Below are positions 26,243 to 35,120 of a stretch of DNA of 64,000 bases, one piece after another. The notes under the pieces were generated by a model. It searched no databases. It was not told where the DNA came from and saw nothing but the letters and a program-made list of their open reading frames with translations. Source of the stretch: JAWXBT01 sp964523015 (lineage in GTDB: Bacteria; Bdellovibrionota_C; UBA2361; J135); assembly GCA_964523015.1 (NCBI GenBank), contig CAZFXN010000005.1, positions 1 through 64,000 of the forward strand, given 5' to 3'. A program made the position numbers and the translations under genes. The first letter of the stretch is position 1. The number at the start of each line of letters is the position of its first letter.

Positions 26243-27697
26243 CTACCTAGCACCGTACCCAAAGACTACTGCTGGAATCGTTTTAAATAAGATCTTTAGA
26301 TCCATTAACAGGGACCAGTTATCTATATATTCAAGATCTAACTTCATCCAGGTATCAAAATCTTTAATCTCGTTCCTACCACTAACTTGCCATATACAGG
26401 TTAATCCGGGACGCATACTAAGCCTTCGTCGATACCGCCGAGCATACTGATTCACTTCACCTAAGACAGGAGGCCTTGGGCCAACCATGCTCATATCACC
26501 GCGAAATACGTTAAATAATTGCGGTAATTCATCAAGGCTAAATCGTCTTAGAAATTTTCCAAAGTTTGTAATTCTAGGATCATCTTGTAATTTAAATACC
26601 GGACCATCCATCTCATTTTTATCGATAAGATCTTGTAATTCTGACTCAGCACCAACTTTCATCGATCTAAATTTATACATTGAGAATAATCGTCCATTAA
26701 GTCCAACCCGTCTTTGCTTAAAGATGACTGGCCCAGGTGACATGACCCTTATTCCAATAGCGATTAGTAAAAAGAGTGGGGAAAAGATTATCAGTAAAAT
26801 GATCGAGAGCGCTAAGTCGAGTCCCCTCTTTAAGTTTAACTCCCACATATCTCCTGGTGGAGTATGGTAATGAATAAGTGGAGTCCCGGCGAAATAACTG
26901 ACCTCAGATTTTGCGATTCCCACACTAAAGAGATCGGCCGCCAACGAAGTTCGAACTCCCTGCTCAGTACAGATTATGATCATACTCTCGACTAGATCAA
27001 AATTACTCCGCACATCAGTAAAGATCACCTCATCAACAGCATACCTTTGCAGTGCTGCTTCAAGCTCATGGGCTCCGACAAAGCTCTTCTCTCCCTTTCT
27101 AACTGTTGGTGTATGATTTTCCACCTCAGAAAGCTCAGCGAAACCAACAAAATGAATGCCCAACTCAGGGCGTTTTAAGAGCTCTTCCCTAATTTTTTGC
27201 CCCTGATCTCCTGATCCAACAATAATAACGTTCCTAAGATTTCTGCCACTTCCCTTCCACGATCTAAGAAACCAACGCATTAAGTAACGACCAGCAGATA
27301 GTGATAACGCTGTAATTCCACAAAATAAAATTATAACAACGCGACTCAGATCTAATTTCAAAAGGAAAAGGACTGCTGCTATACCAAAAAAAGTTATAAC
27401 TGAACTAGTAATAAAACTTTGAAAAAGTTTAAGACTTGAAAATATTCGGCTTCGATCGTAAGTGCCAAAAGCTGACCAACTAAGGTTAAATACTGGCAAC
27501 CCAACAATAAGTAAGATGTAGTACTTAGTTACTGGGGCAAGAACTTCACCAGCAAAAGGTAGATTTAGTCCGTACTCCTGATCCCAAAATAAAAGAGAGG
27601 ATCTCCCGTAATAGGCAAGAAAAAAAGCTAGTACCACAACTAGGTTGTCAGCTAACCGCGCAAATCTTGATACTGATATCCAATTCTGTCTAAGCAT
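26243..27697 (-). CDS. Undecaprenyl-phosphate glucose phosphotransferase-like protein (second copy)
   Basis: A 484-aa polyprenyl-phosphate sugar-1-phosphate transferase. N-terminal membrane helices are followed by a Rossmann-like region (VIIVGSGDQGQKIREEL) and a membrane hairpin (LDLALSIILLIIFSPLFLL). The catalytic domain has KFRSMKVGAESELQ, SLDELPQLFNVFRGDMSMVGPRP and LTCIWQVSGRN. The IWQVSGR ending differs from GWAQVNGWR of the paralogue at 6361-7764, which suggests a different sugar donor or pathway. It stands alone, convergent with fliD2 (16 nt between stops). Expected to sit in the inner membrane. Confidence 0.92.
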   Translation of the reverse strand: MLRQNWISVSRFARLADNLVVVLAFFLAYYGRSSLLFWDQEYGLNLPFAGEVLAPVTKYYILLIVGLPVFNLSWSAFGTYDRSRIFSSLKLFQSFITSSVITFFGIAAVLFLLKLDLSRVVIILFCGITALSLSAGRYLMRWFLRSWKGSGRNLRNVIIVGSGDQGQKIREELLKRPELGIHFVGFAELSEVENHTPTVRKGEKSFVGAHELEAALQRYAVDEVIFTDVRSNFDLVESMIIICTEQGVRTSLAADLFSVGIAKSEVSYFAGTPLIHYHTPPGDMWELNLKRGLDLALSIILLIIFSPLFLLIAIGIRVMSPGPVIFKQRRVGLNGRLFSMYKFRSMKVGAESELQDLIDKNEMDGPVFKLQDDPRITNFGKFLRRFSLDELPQLFNVFRGDMSMVGPRPPVLGEVNQYARRYRRRLSMRPGLTCIWQVSGRNEIKDFDTWMKLDLEYIDNWSLLMDLKILFKTIPAVVFGYGAR

Positions 27698-27852
27698 CTT
27701 AAAGGGATTTAATAAAAGCTGGGCTAAAAATTCGGCTTTCGTGAGTATAAATGTACTGGGTTTAATAGTTCAAGGCAAAAGGTCAGTAGAGTAACTCTTT
27801 AATACAGTAGATTATTTTGCTTTTTCTATAATTTACAGCTAGTTATACGTTA

Positions 27853-29181
27853 TTATGAGTGTTTTAGCTTAGTAAATCTCTCCTTAATCATCTTTTCGAA
27901 CCCGACATCTTTTGGCTCATAAAATTTTCTGCCAATTAAATCTTCAGGTAAATAATCTACATTCGGCACATATCCTGCCTCAGTATCATGAGGATAGGTG
28001 TAATCCTTTCCATAATCTAAACTTTTCATTAACTTTGTTGGAGCATTTCTTATATGAAGTGGCACTGCGCCGGTAGGATCTTCTTTTATTGCGTCAACTA
28101 CCTTATGCATGGCTAGATAACTCCGATTAGATTTTGGAGCAGAGGCCAAATAAGTTATACATTGTGCAATTGGAATACGTCCCTCAGGAAGTCCAATTCG
28201 ATCGTACGCCTCTGCAGTTGAAACAGCTAAGGTTAATGCTCTAGGATCGGCATTCCCTATATCTTCACTGGCAAAGATAATCATCCTACGGCAAAGAAAT
28301 CTTGGATCCTCCCCTCCCTCAAGCATCCTAAATCCCCAATAAAGTGCAGCATCAGGATCAGAGCCGCGCATACTTTTTATAAATGCTGAAGCTAAATTAT
28401 AATGTTCCTCCCCATCCCGATCGTAATAGATAGAGTTTTTATCACCGATAAGGGAGATTACCTCCTGCTCTGAAATCTCATCTGTAGCTCGGTTAATTGT
28501 GGACAAACTTTCAATAAGATTAAGTAACCTTCTGGCATCCCCTGCAGCAAAAGAGATAAGAAATTTTTTAGCTTCTTCAGTAAAAGTGATCTTTGTACTT
28601 GCCGATAGTTTTTTCTCTGCACGCTCTAAAATCTTTGCTAGGGAATCAATAGAAAGTGGCGGCAGTACAATTACCCGTGCACGGGAAAGTAACGCTTGAT
28701 TAAGATAAAATGAGGGGTTTTCAGTAGTAGCCCCAAATAAAATTATAGTTCCCTTTTCAACGTGCGGTAAAAAAGCATCCTGTTGAGCCTTATTAAAGCG
28801 ATGAATCTCATCTACAAACAATATCGTTGAGATCTCTGACTCCCTTGCCTCCTCTACAATCTCTCTGACCTCTTTTACTCCGCCTAAAACGGCAGAGAAT
28901 TCTATGAAATTTAGTCCAGAATTTTGGCCAATGATCTTTGCTAGTGTTGTTTTACCAGATCCAGGAGGCCCCCAAAAAATAAGGGATGGTGAGTTCCCTT
29001 TGGTTTCTTGGATCTTTTTTAAGAGATCTCCTTTAATATCATCAAGTCCAAAAAAATCATTCCACTCACTAGGGCGTAAAAGTTCGGAGAGTGGTTTTTT
29101 AGATCCCACTCTTTCAGCTTTTCCGCTGACCTTTTCATGCTTAGAGATACTTTTAGGAAATAATGTAAGGTTCTGTTTCAT
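27853..29181 (-). CDS. rarA: Replication-associated recombination protein RarA/MgsA
   Basis: A 442-aa AAA+ ATPase of the RarA/WRNIP1 family, acting at stalled replication forks. Walker A GPPGSGKTTLAK, Walker B with LFVDEIHRFNKAQQDAFLPH, sensor 1 ATTENPSF, arginine-finger region LLSRARV, and the tetramerisation part with KSMRGSDPDAALYW and FASEDIGNADPRAL are all present. Full length. It is monocistronic by context. Confidence 0.97.
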   Translation of the reverse strand: MKQNLTLFPKSISKHEKVSGKAERVGSKKPLSELLRPSEWNDFFGLDDIKGDLLKKIQETKGNSPSLIFWGPPGSGKTTLAKIIGQNSGLNFIEFSAVLGGVKEVREIVEEARESEISTILFVDEIHRFNKAQQDAFLPHVEKGTIILFGATTENPSFYLNQALLSRARVIVLPPLSIDSLAKILERAEKKLSASTKITFTEEAKKFLISFAAGDARRLLNLIESLSTINRATDEISEQEVISLIGDKNSIYYDRDGEEHYNLASAFIKSMRGSDPDAALYWGFRMLEGGEDPRFLCRRMIIFASEDIGNADPRALTLAVSTAEAYDRIGLPEGRIPIAQCITYLASAPKSNRSYLAMHKVVDAIKEDPTGAVPLHIRNAPTKLMKSLDYGKDYTYPHDTEAGYVPNVDYLPEDLIGRKFYEPKDVGFEKMIKERFTKLKHS

Positions 29182-29595
29182 TAATTTTAGATAAAACTAA
29201 CAATATCTTATAGTTATAGAGGTAACTTATCAGTAATAAACCACAATAACAGATGTGGGGAAAGTTTGTCAGAAAAATAGCTCCAATTGTATTGATAGTT
29301 ATCTGACAGACATCTTTTACAAATCATATGGGAGTAGAGAGAGATCTAATAAAGGTTTATAAATTTTTTATATCTATGTCTGTTCCCTATTAGTTTATCT
29401 GTCAGTTCATCTGCCAATTTCACTTCTTATTTCAATCTTAGAAACATGAGCTTGTCATGGGCGATACTGGGTTACTTAAATAATCATATATCTAAGTGCC
29501 CCGGCATCGTCCATGTAAGCACGTCGCTTTTGTGATGGATGAGTAGTGTACAACTGACAACTCCGACCCGGGGCAATGCCCCAAGGAAAGTACTC
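29182..29595. other. Intergenic region with composition shift
   Basis: No gene seen up to the lipoprotein start. TGTCAGA near 29268 and TCTGACA near 29296 form an inverted pair, and related CTGTCAG words recur near 29400. From about 29495 the sequence becomes GC-rich, marking the left edge of the high-GC islet. The hairpin GGGGCA-A-TGCCCC lies at about 29571-29583, just before the lipoprotein ribosome-binding site. Confidence 0.6.
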
Positions 29596-30027
29596 ATGAA
29601 GATGAAGAACCTCATGGCCATCTTGGCCATTTCACTGTCCGCATTCCTGCTGCCGTCGTGCCTGGCTGCAGGTGGTGCTCTCGCTGGTGGTGGTCTTGGC
29701 TTCGGGATCGCCCGTGCCACCGGCATGAACAAGACCGGCGCGACCCTGATGACCGTTGCTGGTGCTGGTGGTGGCGCCTACCTCGGGCACCAGTTCGACA
29801 AGAAGAAGACCTCGGACGCGGACTGGAAGCAGCTCCATCGGGAGAGTGATCCGATCCGTGATCTCGAGCCGACGGTCGAGCGGCCCTCGGACGGCACCAC
29901 GAAAAAGCGTACCGCGATGCGGCACAAGCCGACCGACAAACGGTGGGACTTGGTTCAGGTCTGGGGTGCTCCGAACGGAAACATCCCGCCGAAGCTCGAA
30001 GACGAGTACGCGATCTGGATGGAGTAG
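29596..30027 (+). CDS. Small high-GC glycine-zipper lipoprotein
   Basis: A 143-aa protein. The signal peptide NLMAILAISLSAFLLPSC ends in an LPSC lipobox, followed by a glycine-zipper stretch (AGGALAGGGLGFGIA, AGAGGGAYLGHQF) and a charged tail with KRWDLVQVWGAPNGNIPP. The start is the ATG at 29596, because AAGGAAAG precedes it; the longer frame from 29539 adds a non-signal leader. One 60-nt line of the gene counts 65% GC against about 30% in dnaJ downstream, with many CTG, GCC, ACC and GTC codons. Predicted outer-membrane or periplasmic lipoprotein of unknown function, probably horizontally acquired or a chimeric assembly piece. Confidence 0.75.
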   Translation: MKMKNLMAILAISLSAFLLPSCLAAGGALAGGGLGFGIARATGMNKTGATLMTVAGAGGGAYLGHQFDKKKTSDADWKQLHRESDPIRDLEPTVERPSDGTTKKRTAMRHKPTDKRWDLVQVWGAPNGNIPPKLEDEYAIWME

Positions 30028-30083
30028 TACACATCATCCAGGTAGAGCGTTCGTCTATGTTCTGAGGCTACACTACCCGTCAT

Positions 30084-30268
30084 CCACACCACCTAGAAGA
30101 TGCTCAAAAAGCTATCTCTCTAGGTGGTGTGGGCGCGGGCTGATTGTAAGTACAATGCTTTGATTTGGAAAATCGAAGCTGAAATCTAGCGGAGAACTAG
30201 TGGATAACTGAAGCGGGCAAGGACGAGACGGGTTTATTTATATAAGGTACATTAGATCTCTCTCGTCC
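30084..30268. ncRNA. Cluster of strong hairpins, candidate structured RNA or element end
   Basis: Three stems are readable after the high-GC lipoprotein: a perfect 14-bp stem, CCACACCACCTAGA (30084-30097) with its complement at 30119-30132; GCTTTGATTT (30157-30166) with AAATCGAAGC (30170-30179, one G-T pair); and GGACGAGA (30221-30228) with TCTCGTCC (30261-30268). No ORF spans the region, and it does not fit a tRNA or the tmRNA ends I know. It could be a structured RNA, a terminator array, or the end of the high-GC islet. Confidence 0.3.
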
Positions 30269-30390
30269 CGCCATTTTATCCTTCTTTTTTCTGTCTTTTC
30301 TCTATCCTTTCGCTGTTTGTTCTCTACCTCTTTCTTTCTCTTTCTCTTTCTCTGCTTTTTCTATGGCTTTTTCTATGGCCTTTTCCATGC
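30269..30390. repeat. Polypyrimidine tract with 6-bp and 12-bp tandem units
   Basis: About 120 nt almost free of purines precede dnaJ. It contains TTTCTC repeats (about 30337-30353), then GCTTTTTCTATG twice and one degenerate unit (30354-30389). Fills the 393-nt stretch between the lipoprotein and dnaJ together with the hairpin cluster. Confidence 0.8.
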
Positions 30391-30420
30391 CCCATCTCTA
30401 GTGATAGATTAAGAAATTAA

Positions 30421-31425
30421 ATGAAAGATTATTATAAAACTTTAGGGCTTAAGAATTCAGCTTCTCTTGATGAGGTCAAAAGAGCTTATCGAATTTTAGC
30501 TCGACGACACCATCCTGATATTAACGGTCGGGCCGATGCTGGTGAGAGATTTAAAGAGATCCAGGAGGCTTACAATACTCTTAGAGATCCTGAGAAGAAA
30601 AAACTGTATGACGCAACGGCTGAGGCGTTTTTAAAGCAGCAATTTAATCAAAAATTAAAATCGTACTCTAAGTATGCCGAGAGTTCCGCTAGATCTAAAG
30701 AACCTCCGAAAGAAAGTTTTAAATCCAAAGTTGAGAGCGCCTGGGAGGAAGCTCCCTTTAATGTACCGCTAGATCCATTTAAAGATTTATCCTCTCTTAT
30801 TAACCAAGGACGATCATTCTCTCTTAAATCTTATGACTGGCTAAAAGATAAGGGAAAAGATTTTAAGGAACGATTCCAGAGAGCTTCAAAAACCAAAGTT
30901 TCAATAGTTGAAGTATCAGTGACGATTGAGGAATCTCTTAAAGGAGTAAGGAAAAAAGTTGAGTTCGTTGAACCTGAAGGTACAAAAAAAGTTTCAATTG
31001 TTATTCCACCAGGAGTTAGAGACGGTAGTGTTATTCGCCTAAGAAATAAATCAAACAAAAATGAAGATCTTATTATTGTTGTAAGATTAGCTCACCACCC
31101 TTTTCTCAGTATCAAAGCTAAGGGGTTAATCATGGAGATCCCTGTAACTGTGAGTGAAGCCCTGTATGGTGCACAGATAAAAGTTCCCGGTGTAGAAGAT
31201 TCAATTTTAGTAAAAATTCCGTCCCAAAGTCAGAGTGGCTCTGAAGTAAGAATTGAGGGTCAAGGAATTCAGGGACGTGATGGAAAGCGCGGAGATCTCT
31301 TTATTAAGGTAATGATCATGACCCCACCCGACCCTAATGCCGCGCTCTTAAAGGAAAAGACCGATGAGTTGAATAAATACTATGAGAAAGACGTTAGAGC
31401 TCAACTACCAACAACGTTACTATAG
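30421..31425 (+). CDS. DnaJ/CbpA-type J-domain co-chaperone without zinc finger
   Basis: A 334-aa type II Hsp40. The J domain spans residues 1-70 with YKTLGL and the catalytic HPD in ARRHHPDING. A linker lacks CXXCXGXG motifs, so the zinc finger is absent. The two C-terminal substrate-binding domains are recognisable by VTIEESLKGVRKKVEF and VTVSEALYGAQIKVPGV. It stimulates DnaK ATPase and presents unfolded clients in the cytosol. No dnaK or grpE is adjacent. The methyltransferase-like gene starts 17 nt downstream, suggesting an operon. Confidence 0.93.
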   Translation: MKDYYKTLGLKNSASLDEVKRAYRILARRHHPDINGRADAGERFKEIQEAYNTLRDPEKKKLYDATAEAFLKQQFNQKLKSYSKYAESSARSKEPPKESFKSKVESAWEEAPFNVPLDPFKDLSSLINQGRSFSLKSYDWLKDKGKDFKERFQRASKTKVSIVEVSVTIEESLKGVRKKVEFVEPEGTKKVSIVIPPGVRDGSVIRLRNKSNKNEDLIIVVRLAHHPFLSIKAKGLIMEIPVTVSEALYGAQIKVPGVEDSILVKIPSQSQSGSEVRIEGQGIQGRDGKRGDLFIKVMIMTPPDPNAALLKEKTDELNKYYEKDVRAQLPTTLL

Positions 31426-31442
31426 GTCTTATAATCCTGATT

Positions 31443-32192
31443 ATGATTAATAGATTATTTACTACCCTGCTCTCACAAGCTGCTGGATTTTTAGGTGGTG
31501 TGTTAGTTGGCTTTTTTTTAGAAGCTCAGTCTTTTTTCCCTATTATCGTATTGGTGCTCCATACAGTTATCGCAACTTTAGTAGCATACTTTCTTAAATG
31601 TACTCGGCCGTGGGTTATTTTAAATGCTCTTATCCCTATTGGCATGTTTGTTTCAACTTATCTACCGCTTTCCTATAGTGCGCTAATAATTTTAACCCTC
31701 TTTGTAGTATTACTTTTCCTACCAACATTTTTCTCTGGAGTACCATTTTATCCTACCAGCAAAGAGGCCTATGATCAGATCTTAAAATTAATTCCTGAAA
31801 GCAAGATTACGGATCAAAAACTAGTTTTTTTAGATCTTGGTTCAGGATTCGGGGCACTATTATCTTATCTATCTACACATCGCCCAGATATTACCTTTAT
31901 TGGGGTAGAAATAAGTCCTCTAGCTTGGCTCACTTCTAAAGTATGGCTGTGGCAAAGGAAAAACATAAAAATTACTTTTAAAGATATGTGGGATCTAAAT
32001 CTATCTGATTATGATTTTGTATATGCTTTTTTGGCTCCTGGGCCGATGCCAAGACTCTGGCAAAAAGTTAGAGAAGAGATGCGACAGGGGTGTACGTTTA
32101 TAACAAATACATTTGATGTTAATGCAACACCATCAGAGAAGATCAAATTAAAAGATAATCAGCAAAGCGAACTATTAGTGTTTAAATTATAA
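31443..32192 (+). CDS. Membrane-anchored class I SAM methyltransferase-like protein
   Basis: A 249-aa protein. Four hydrophobic segments occupy residues 1-100. A Rossmann-type domain follows with motif I FLDLGSGFGALLSYL, the acidic FIGVEISPLAW for adenosine binding, and a motif IV-like DFVYAFLAPGPMPRLW. Motif I is good, so SAM binding is likely; the substrate is unknown. The second half resembles small methyltransferases found after membrane domains in several Proteobacteria. It is convergent with secF, with one nucleotide between the two stops. Confidence 0.75.
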   Translation: MINRLFTTLLSQAAGFLGGVLVGFFLEAQSFFPIIVLVLHTVIATLVAYFLKCTRPWVILNALIPIGMFVSTYLPLSYSALIILTLFVVLLFLPTFFSGVPFYPTSKEAYDQILKLIPESKITDQKLVFLDLGSGFGALLSYLSTHRPDITFIGVEISPLAWLTSKVWLWQRKNIKITFKDMWDLNLSDYDFVYAFLAPGPMPRLWQKVREEMRQGCTFITNTFDVNATPSEKIKLKDNQQSELLVFKL

Positions 32193-32193
32193 C

Positions 32194-33126
32194 CTAGGCA
32201 CTCGCTCTAGCAGCTTTCTTTGCTTCCTCTCGCTTTCTTGACCAACTATCCCAAGCAATGACAACTGGACTAGCTATAAATATAGTTGAATATGTACCTG
32301 CGAGGATACCAATTACTAAATAAAGACTTAGATCGGCAATTGCACCACCACCATAGATAAGTAATGCCAAAGCAGAAATGAATGTAAGCAAACTAGTAAT
32401 GATTGTTCGTGGCAATGTTACGTTGATACAGCGATTGATTAATGGAACGATATCTACTCTCTTTGATTTTAAGATCTCTTCTCGCACTCTATCAAAGATA
32501 ATAATCGTATCATTAACTGAATATCCAACAATTGTTAAAACTGCGGCTAAGGTCGATGCGTTAATTTCTCGACCACATAAAAGATATACCCCTGTTGCAA
32601 CCACTACGTCATGAAATAGAGCAACCACAGCTCCCACTGCAAAGGCTAGTTCAAATCTAACAGAAACATAGATCAAGATACCGAGGAGGCCAAAGAGCAC
32701 CGCTACTAAGGCTTTAGCTCTTAGTTCCTGCCCAATTGTAGGACCTACAACGTCAGTCCTCTCGATAGTAGCTTTATCAGCAAATTTTGCCTTTACAGCA
32801 TCTAAGATACTCTTTTTATTGGCATCATCAGAGCCACCTACTTTAATCGAATATTCATGACTGCCCTTCTCGAACGCCTGCACAGAGGCCGAAGCCACTC
32901 CACCATCTTTTAAAGCATCGCGGATATCCTGAGAGGTACCACCCTCAGTAAGCTTAATAACGATCTCAGTGCCGCCTAAGTAATCAACTCCATATTTTGA
33001 TTCGCCACGAGCAAACCAGATATAAAATGATCCGATGACCATAATTATGGAGAGAACGATTGCGTACTTACCTTTTCCTAGGAAATCTATATTGGCAGTA
33101 TCAGGAATCAACTTCATAAAGCTCAT
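32194..33126 (-). CDS. secF: Protein translocase subunit SecF
   Basis: A 310-aa SecF with the first membrane helix, the FARGESKYGVDYLGGTEI region (SecDF family GGT motif), a periplasmic loop, and the five-helix C-terminal block. That block has VGPTIGQELRAKALVA, TIVGYSVNDTIIIFDRVRE and CINVTLPRTIITSL. With SecD it uses the proton gradient to pull preproteins out of SecYEG. Its ATG overlaps the secD stop (ATGA), so translation is coupled. Confidence 0.97.
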   Translation of the reverse strand: MSFMKLIPDTANIDFLGKGKYAIVLSIIMVIGSFYIWFARGESKYGVDYLGGTEIVIKLTEGGTSQDIRDALKDGGVASASVQAFEKGSHEYSIKVGGSDDANKKSILDAVKAKFADKATIERTDVVGPTIGQELRAKALVAVLFGLLGILIYVSVRFELAFAVGAVVALFHDVVVATGVYLLCGREINASTLAAVLTIVGYSVNDTIIIFDRVREEILKSKRVDIVPLINRCINVTLPRTIITSLLTFISALALLIYGGGAIADLSLYLVIGILAGTYSTIFIASPVVIAWDSWSRKREEAKKAARASA

Positions 33127-34664
33127 ATTGAGATCTCCTTTCCTTTGGCTCTAAGCGGCAATACATCAAACATCAATCGACCTACAAACGAAGCACAATA
33201 AAGTGTAGTCATAATGCCGATACTAAGCGTCACAGCGAAGCCGCGAATTGGGCCTGTGCCAAAATAATAAAGTAACATTCCGGTTAAGAGTGTTGTTATG
33301 TTGGCATCAACTATAGCTACCATCGCCTTTTGATATCCAACAGTGACAGCAGCATCCCGGGTCGAACCATTAGTCACCTCTTCCCTGATTCTTTCAAAGA
33401 TAAGGACATTTGCATCAACAGCCATACCGATAGTAAGGGCTAATCCAGCTAGTCCAGGTAAGGTCAGTGTTGCGCCAAATGCAGATAACAGGGCCAACAT
33501 AAAAATAAGGTTTAAAAGCAAAGTAACAACTGCAATAGATCCGGATTTTTTATAGTAAATCACCATAAATATCATAACGAAACTAGCACCGATAAGGATG
33601 GCTGTTATTCCTTTCCGAATCGATTCTGCACCAAGTGTTGGACCAACAGTTCTCTCCTCCATCGCTTTAAGTGGAGCAGGTAGGGCACCAGCTCTTAGAA
33701 CTACAGCTAACTCACGAGCCTCTTCAAAGGCAAAACCACCAGAGATACTTGCTCGACCACCACCGATTGCTTCATTAATTCGTGGAGAAGAATGTACGGT
33801 GTTATCTAATATTATAGAGAGGTTTCTACCTACATTGGATCCAGTAATTTGCCTAAAAAGTTTTCCACCCTCAGAATTTAGTGATAATGAAACTTCAACC
33901 TGTCCATTGATAACTTGGACACGAGCATCGCTCACGGCATCACCGTTCATTAAAACTTCATCCTCTACCTGAACGATCTGTCCATCTTTATCTTTAACAT
34001 TGGTAGTTGGAACAGAGCTTCCAGGAGTTGGCAAAAGCCTAAACTCTAACTTAGCAACGGATCCAACGACCCGCTTAACTGCTTCAATGTCTTTAAGACC
34101 AGGCATCTGAAGAACGATCCTATCATTTCCTGCTCTTTGAATTAGCGGCTCAGCAACCCCGAATTGGTCAACTCGATTTCTAAGTGTTTCAATCGCCTGG
34201 ATAACAGATTCTTCCTGAATCTTTCCAGCATTTGCTTCAGAAATTGTATAGACAACCTTTGGTCGCTCTCCCTCATGCTTAACATCAAGGAACATTAAAT
34301 CTCTATAATCGTCAGTCACTTTTGTTTTGAGAGTTTCAACTTGGCGATCACTGACAAGTGTTAATTCAAGTTGATAGACACCATTATTATCACTGACTTT
34401 AGTTCTAAGGATCGCTACTTTGTCTTTTCGAAGCTCTGATTTGATTGAATTAGCAATAGATTGAAGCCTACTTTTAACAGCTTCTTTTGTTTGCACCTCG
34501 TAAACTAGATGAACGCCGCCAACAAGATCTAATCCCAAACTTAAAGGTTTTGAGATCCAACCATCTTTAAATGTCTCTTTAGAGATGTTAGGTGCCAAAA
34601 AAACTGCGGCAGCTAATATAGTAATAGCAAATATAATCAATCTCTTTTTAATTTCTGGACTCAT
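33123..34664 (-). CDS. secD: Protein translocase subunit SecD
   Basis: A 513-aa SecD. First helix, then LGLDLVGGVHLVYEV, the large periplasmic P1 head region, and the transmembrane block with GPTLGAESIRKG, GMAVDANVLIFERIREE and DANITTLLTGMLLYYFGTGPIRGFAVTL. Length is typical of the short-head form. It lies between yajC (9-nt spacing) and secF (4-nt overlap) in the usual order. Confidence 0.97.
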   Translation of the reverse strand: MSPEIKKRLIIFAITILAAAVFLAPNISKETFKDGWISKPLSLGLDLVGGVHLVYEVQTKEAVKSRLQSIANSIKSELRKDKVAILRTKVSDNNGVYQLELTLVSDRQVETLKTKVTDDYRDLMFLDVKHEGERPKVVYTISEANAGKIQEESVIQAIETLRNRVDQFGVAEPLIQRAGNDRIVLQMPGLKDIEAVKRVVGSVAKLEFRLLPTPGSSVPTTNVKDKDGQIVQVEDEVLMNGDAVSDARVQVINGQVEVSLSLNSEGGKLFRQITGSNVGRNLSIILDNTVHSSPRINEAIGGGRASISGGFAFEEARELAVVLRAGALPAPLKAMEERTVGPTLGAESIRKGITAILIGASFVMIFMVIYYKKSGSIAVVTLLLNLIFMLALLSAFGATLTLPGLAGLALTIGMAVDANVLIFERIREEVTNGSTRDAAVTVGYQKAMVAIVDANITTLLTGMLLYYFGTGPIRGFAVTLSIGIMTTLYCASFVGRLMFDVLPLRAKGKEISI

Positions 34665-34673
34665 GTATACACC

Positions 34674-35120
34674 CTATGCTGCTGATTTTAATGATTCAGG
34701 ATTTTCAATCTTTTTTAAAATTTTTGATGGCAGGAATTTTACCTTCACACCTTGAGCAATCTCTACTAATACAGAGTCCTCAAAAGTCTCGGCTACTTTA
34801 CCAATGATCCCGGCAGCCGTAATAACCTTATCCCCTTTTTTTAGAGATTTAAGCATCACTTCCTGTGCTTTAATTCGAACCTGTTGTGGTTTTAAAACTA
34901 GAAAATAAAAAATTATAAAAACCATGAATAGCATAGGCAGCATCTTTGCTAGCAGCTCGCCAATCCCTGGTTGTGCTACTGGAGTCGCGACTTGTGCTAT
35001 GGCTTCATTGATAGCAAATGGAAATAAAATTGGTAGAAAAATTGGTAGAAAAATTGGCAGCGCAATAATAAGCAAAGCAATAATAAAACGGGCAATCATG
35101 TTACTCCTGGTTAAGTGCAC
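34674..35120 (-). CDS. yajC: Preprotein translocase accessory subunit YajC
   Basis: A 148-aa YajC: one membrane helix (LLAKMLPMLFMVFIIFYFLVLKPQQ) and a small cytosolic domain with LKSLKKGDKVITAAGIIGKV. It associates with SecDF. It is longer than usual: an extra N-terminal hydrophobic segment contains FLPI three times, encoded by a 12-bp tandem array. A start further downstream might give the standard protein. It overlaps the tgt stop by 20 nt. Confidence 0.93.
   Translation of the reverse strand: MHLTRSNMIARFIIALLIIALPIFLPIFLPILFPFAINEAIAQVATPVAQPGIGELLAKMLPMLFMVFIIFYFLVLKPQQVRIKAQEVMLKSLKKGDKVITAAGIIGKVAETFEDSVLVEIAQGVKVKFLPSKILKKIENPESLKSAA
35026..35061. repeat. 12-bp tandem array in yajC (three units)
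   Basis: AAAATTGGTAGA repeats at 35026-35037 and 35038-35049, with a third unit differing at two positions to 35061. In frame on the minus strand it gives the FLPI repeats in the N-terminal hydrophobic extension of YajC. Confidence 0.9.

Noticed and set aside
29612..30037. Long antisense ORFs opposite the lipoprotein
   Set aside because: They are arginine/serine-rich shadow frames expected in high-GC DNA; the plus-strand frame has a ribosome-binding site, signal peptide and lipobox.
30130..30270. tRNA or tmRNA
   Set aside because: GGGCTGATT superficially recalls a tmRNA 5' end, but there is no T-loop GGTTCGA, no CCA-side acceptor pairing and no tag ORF.
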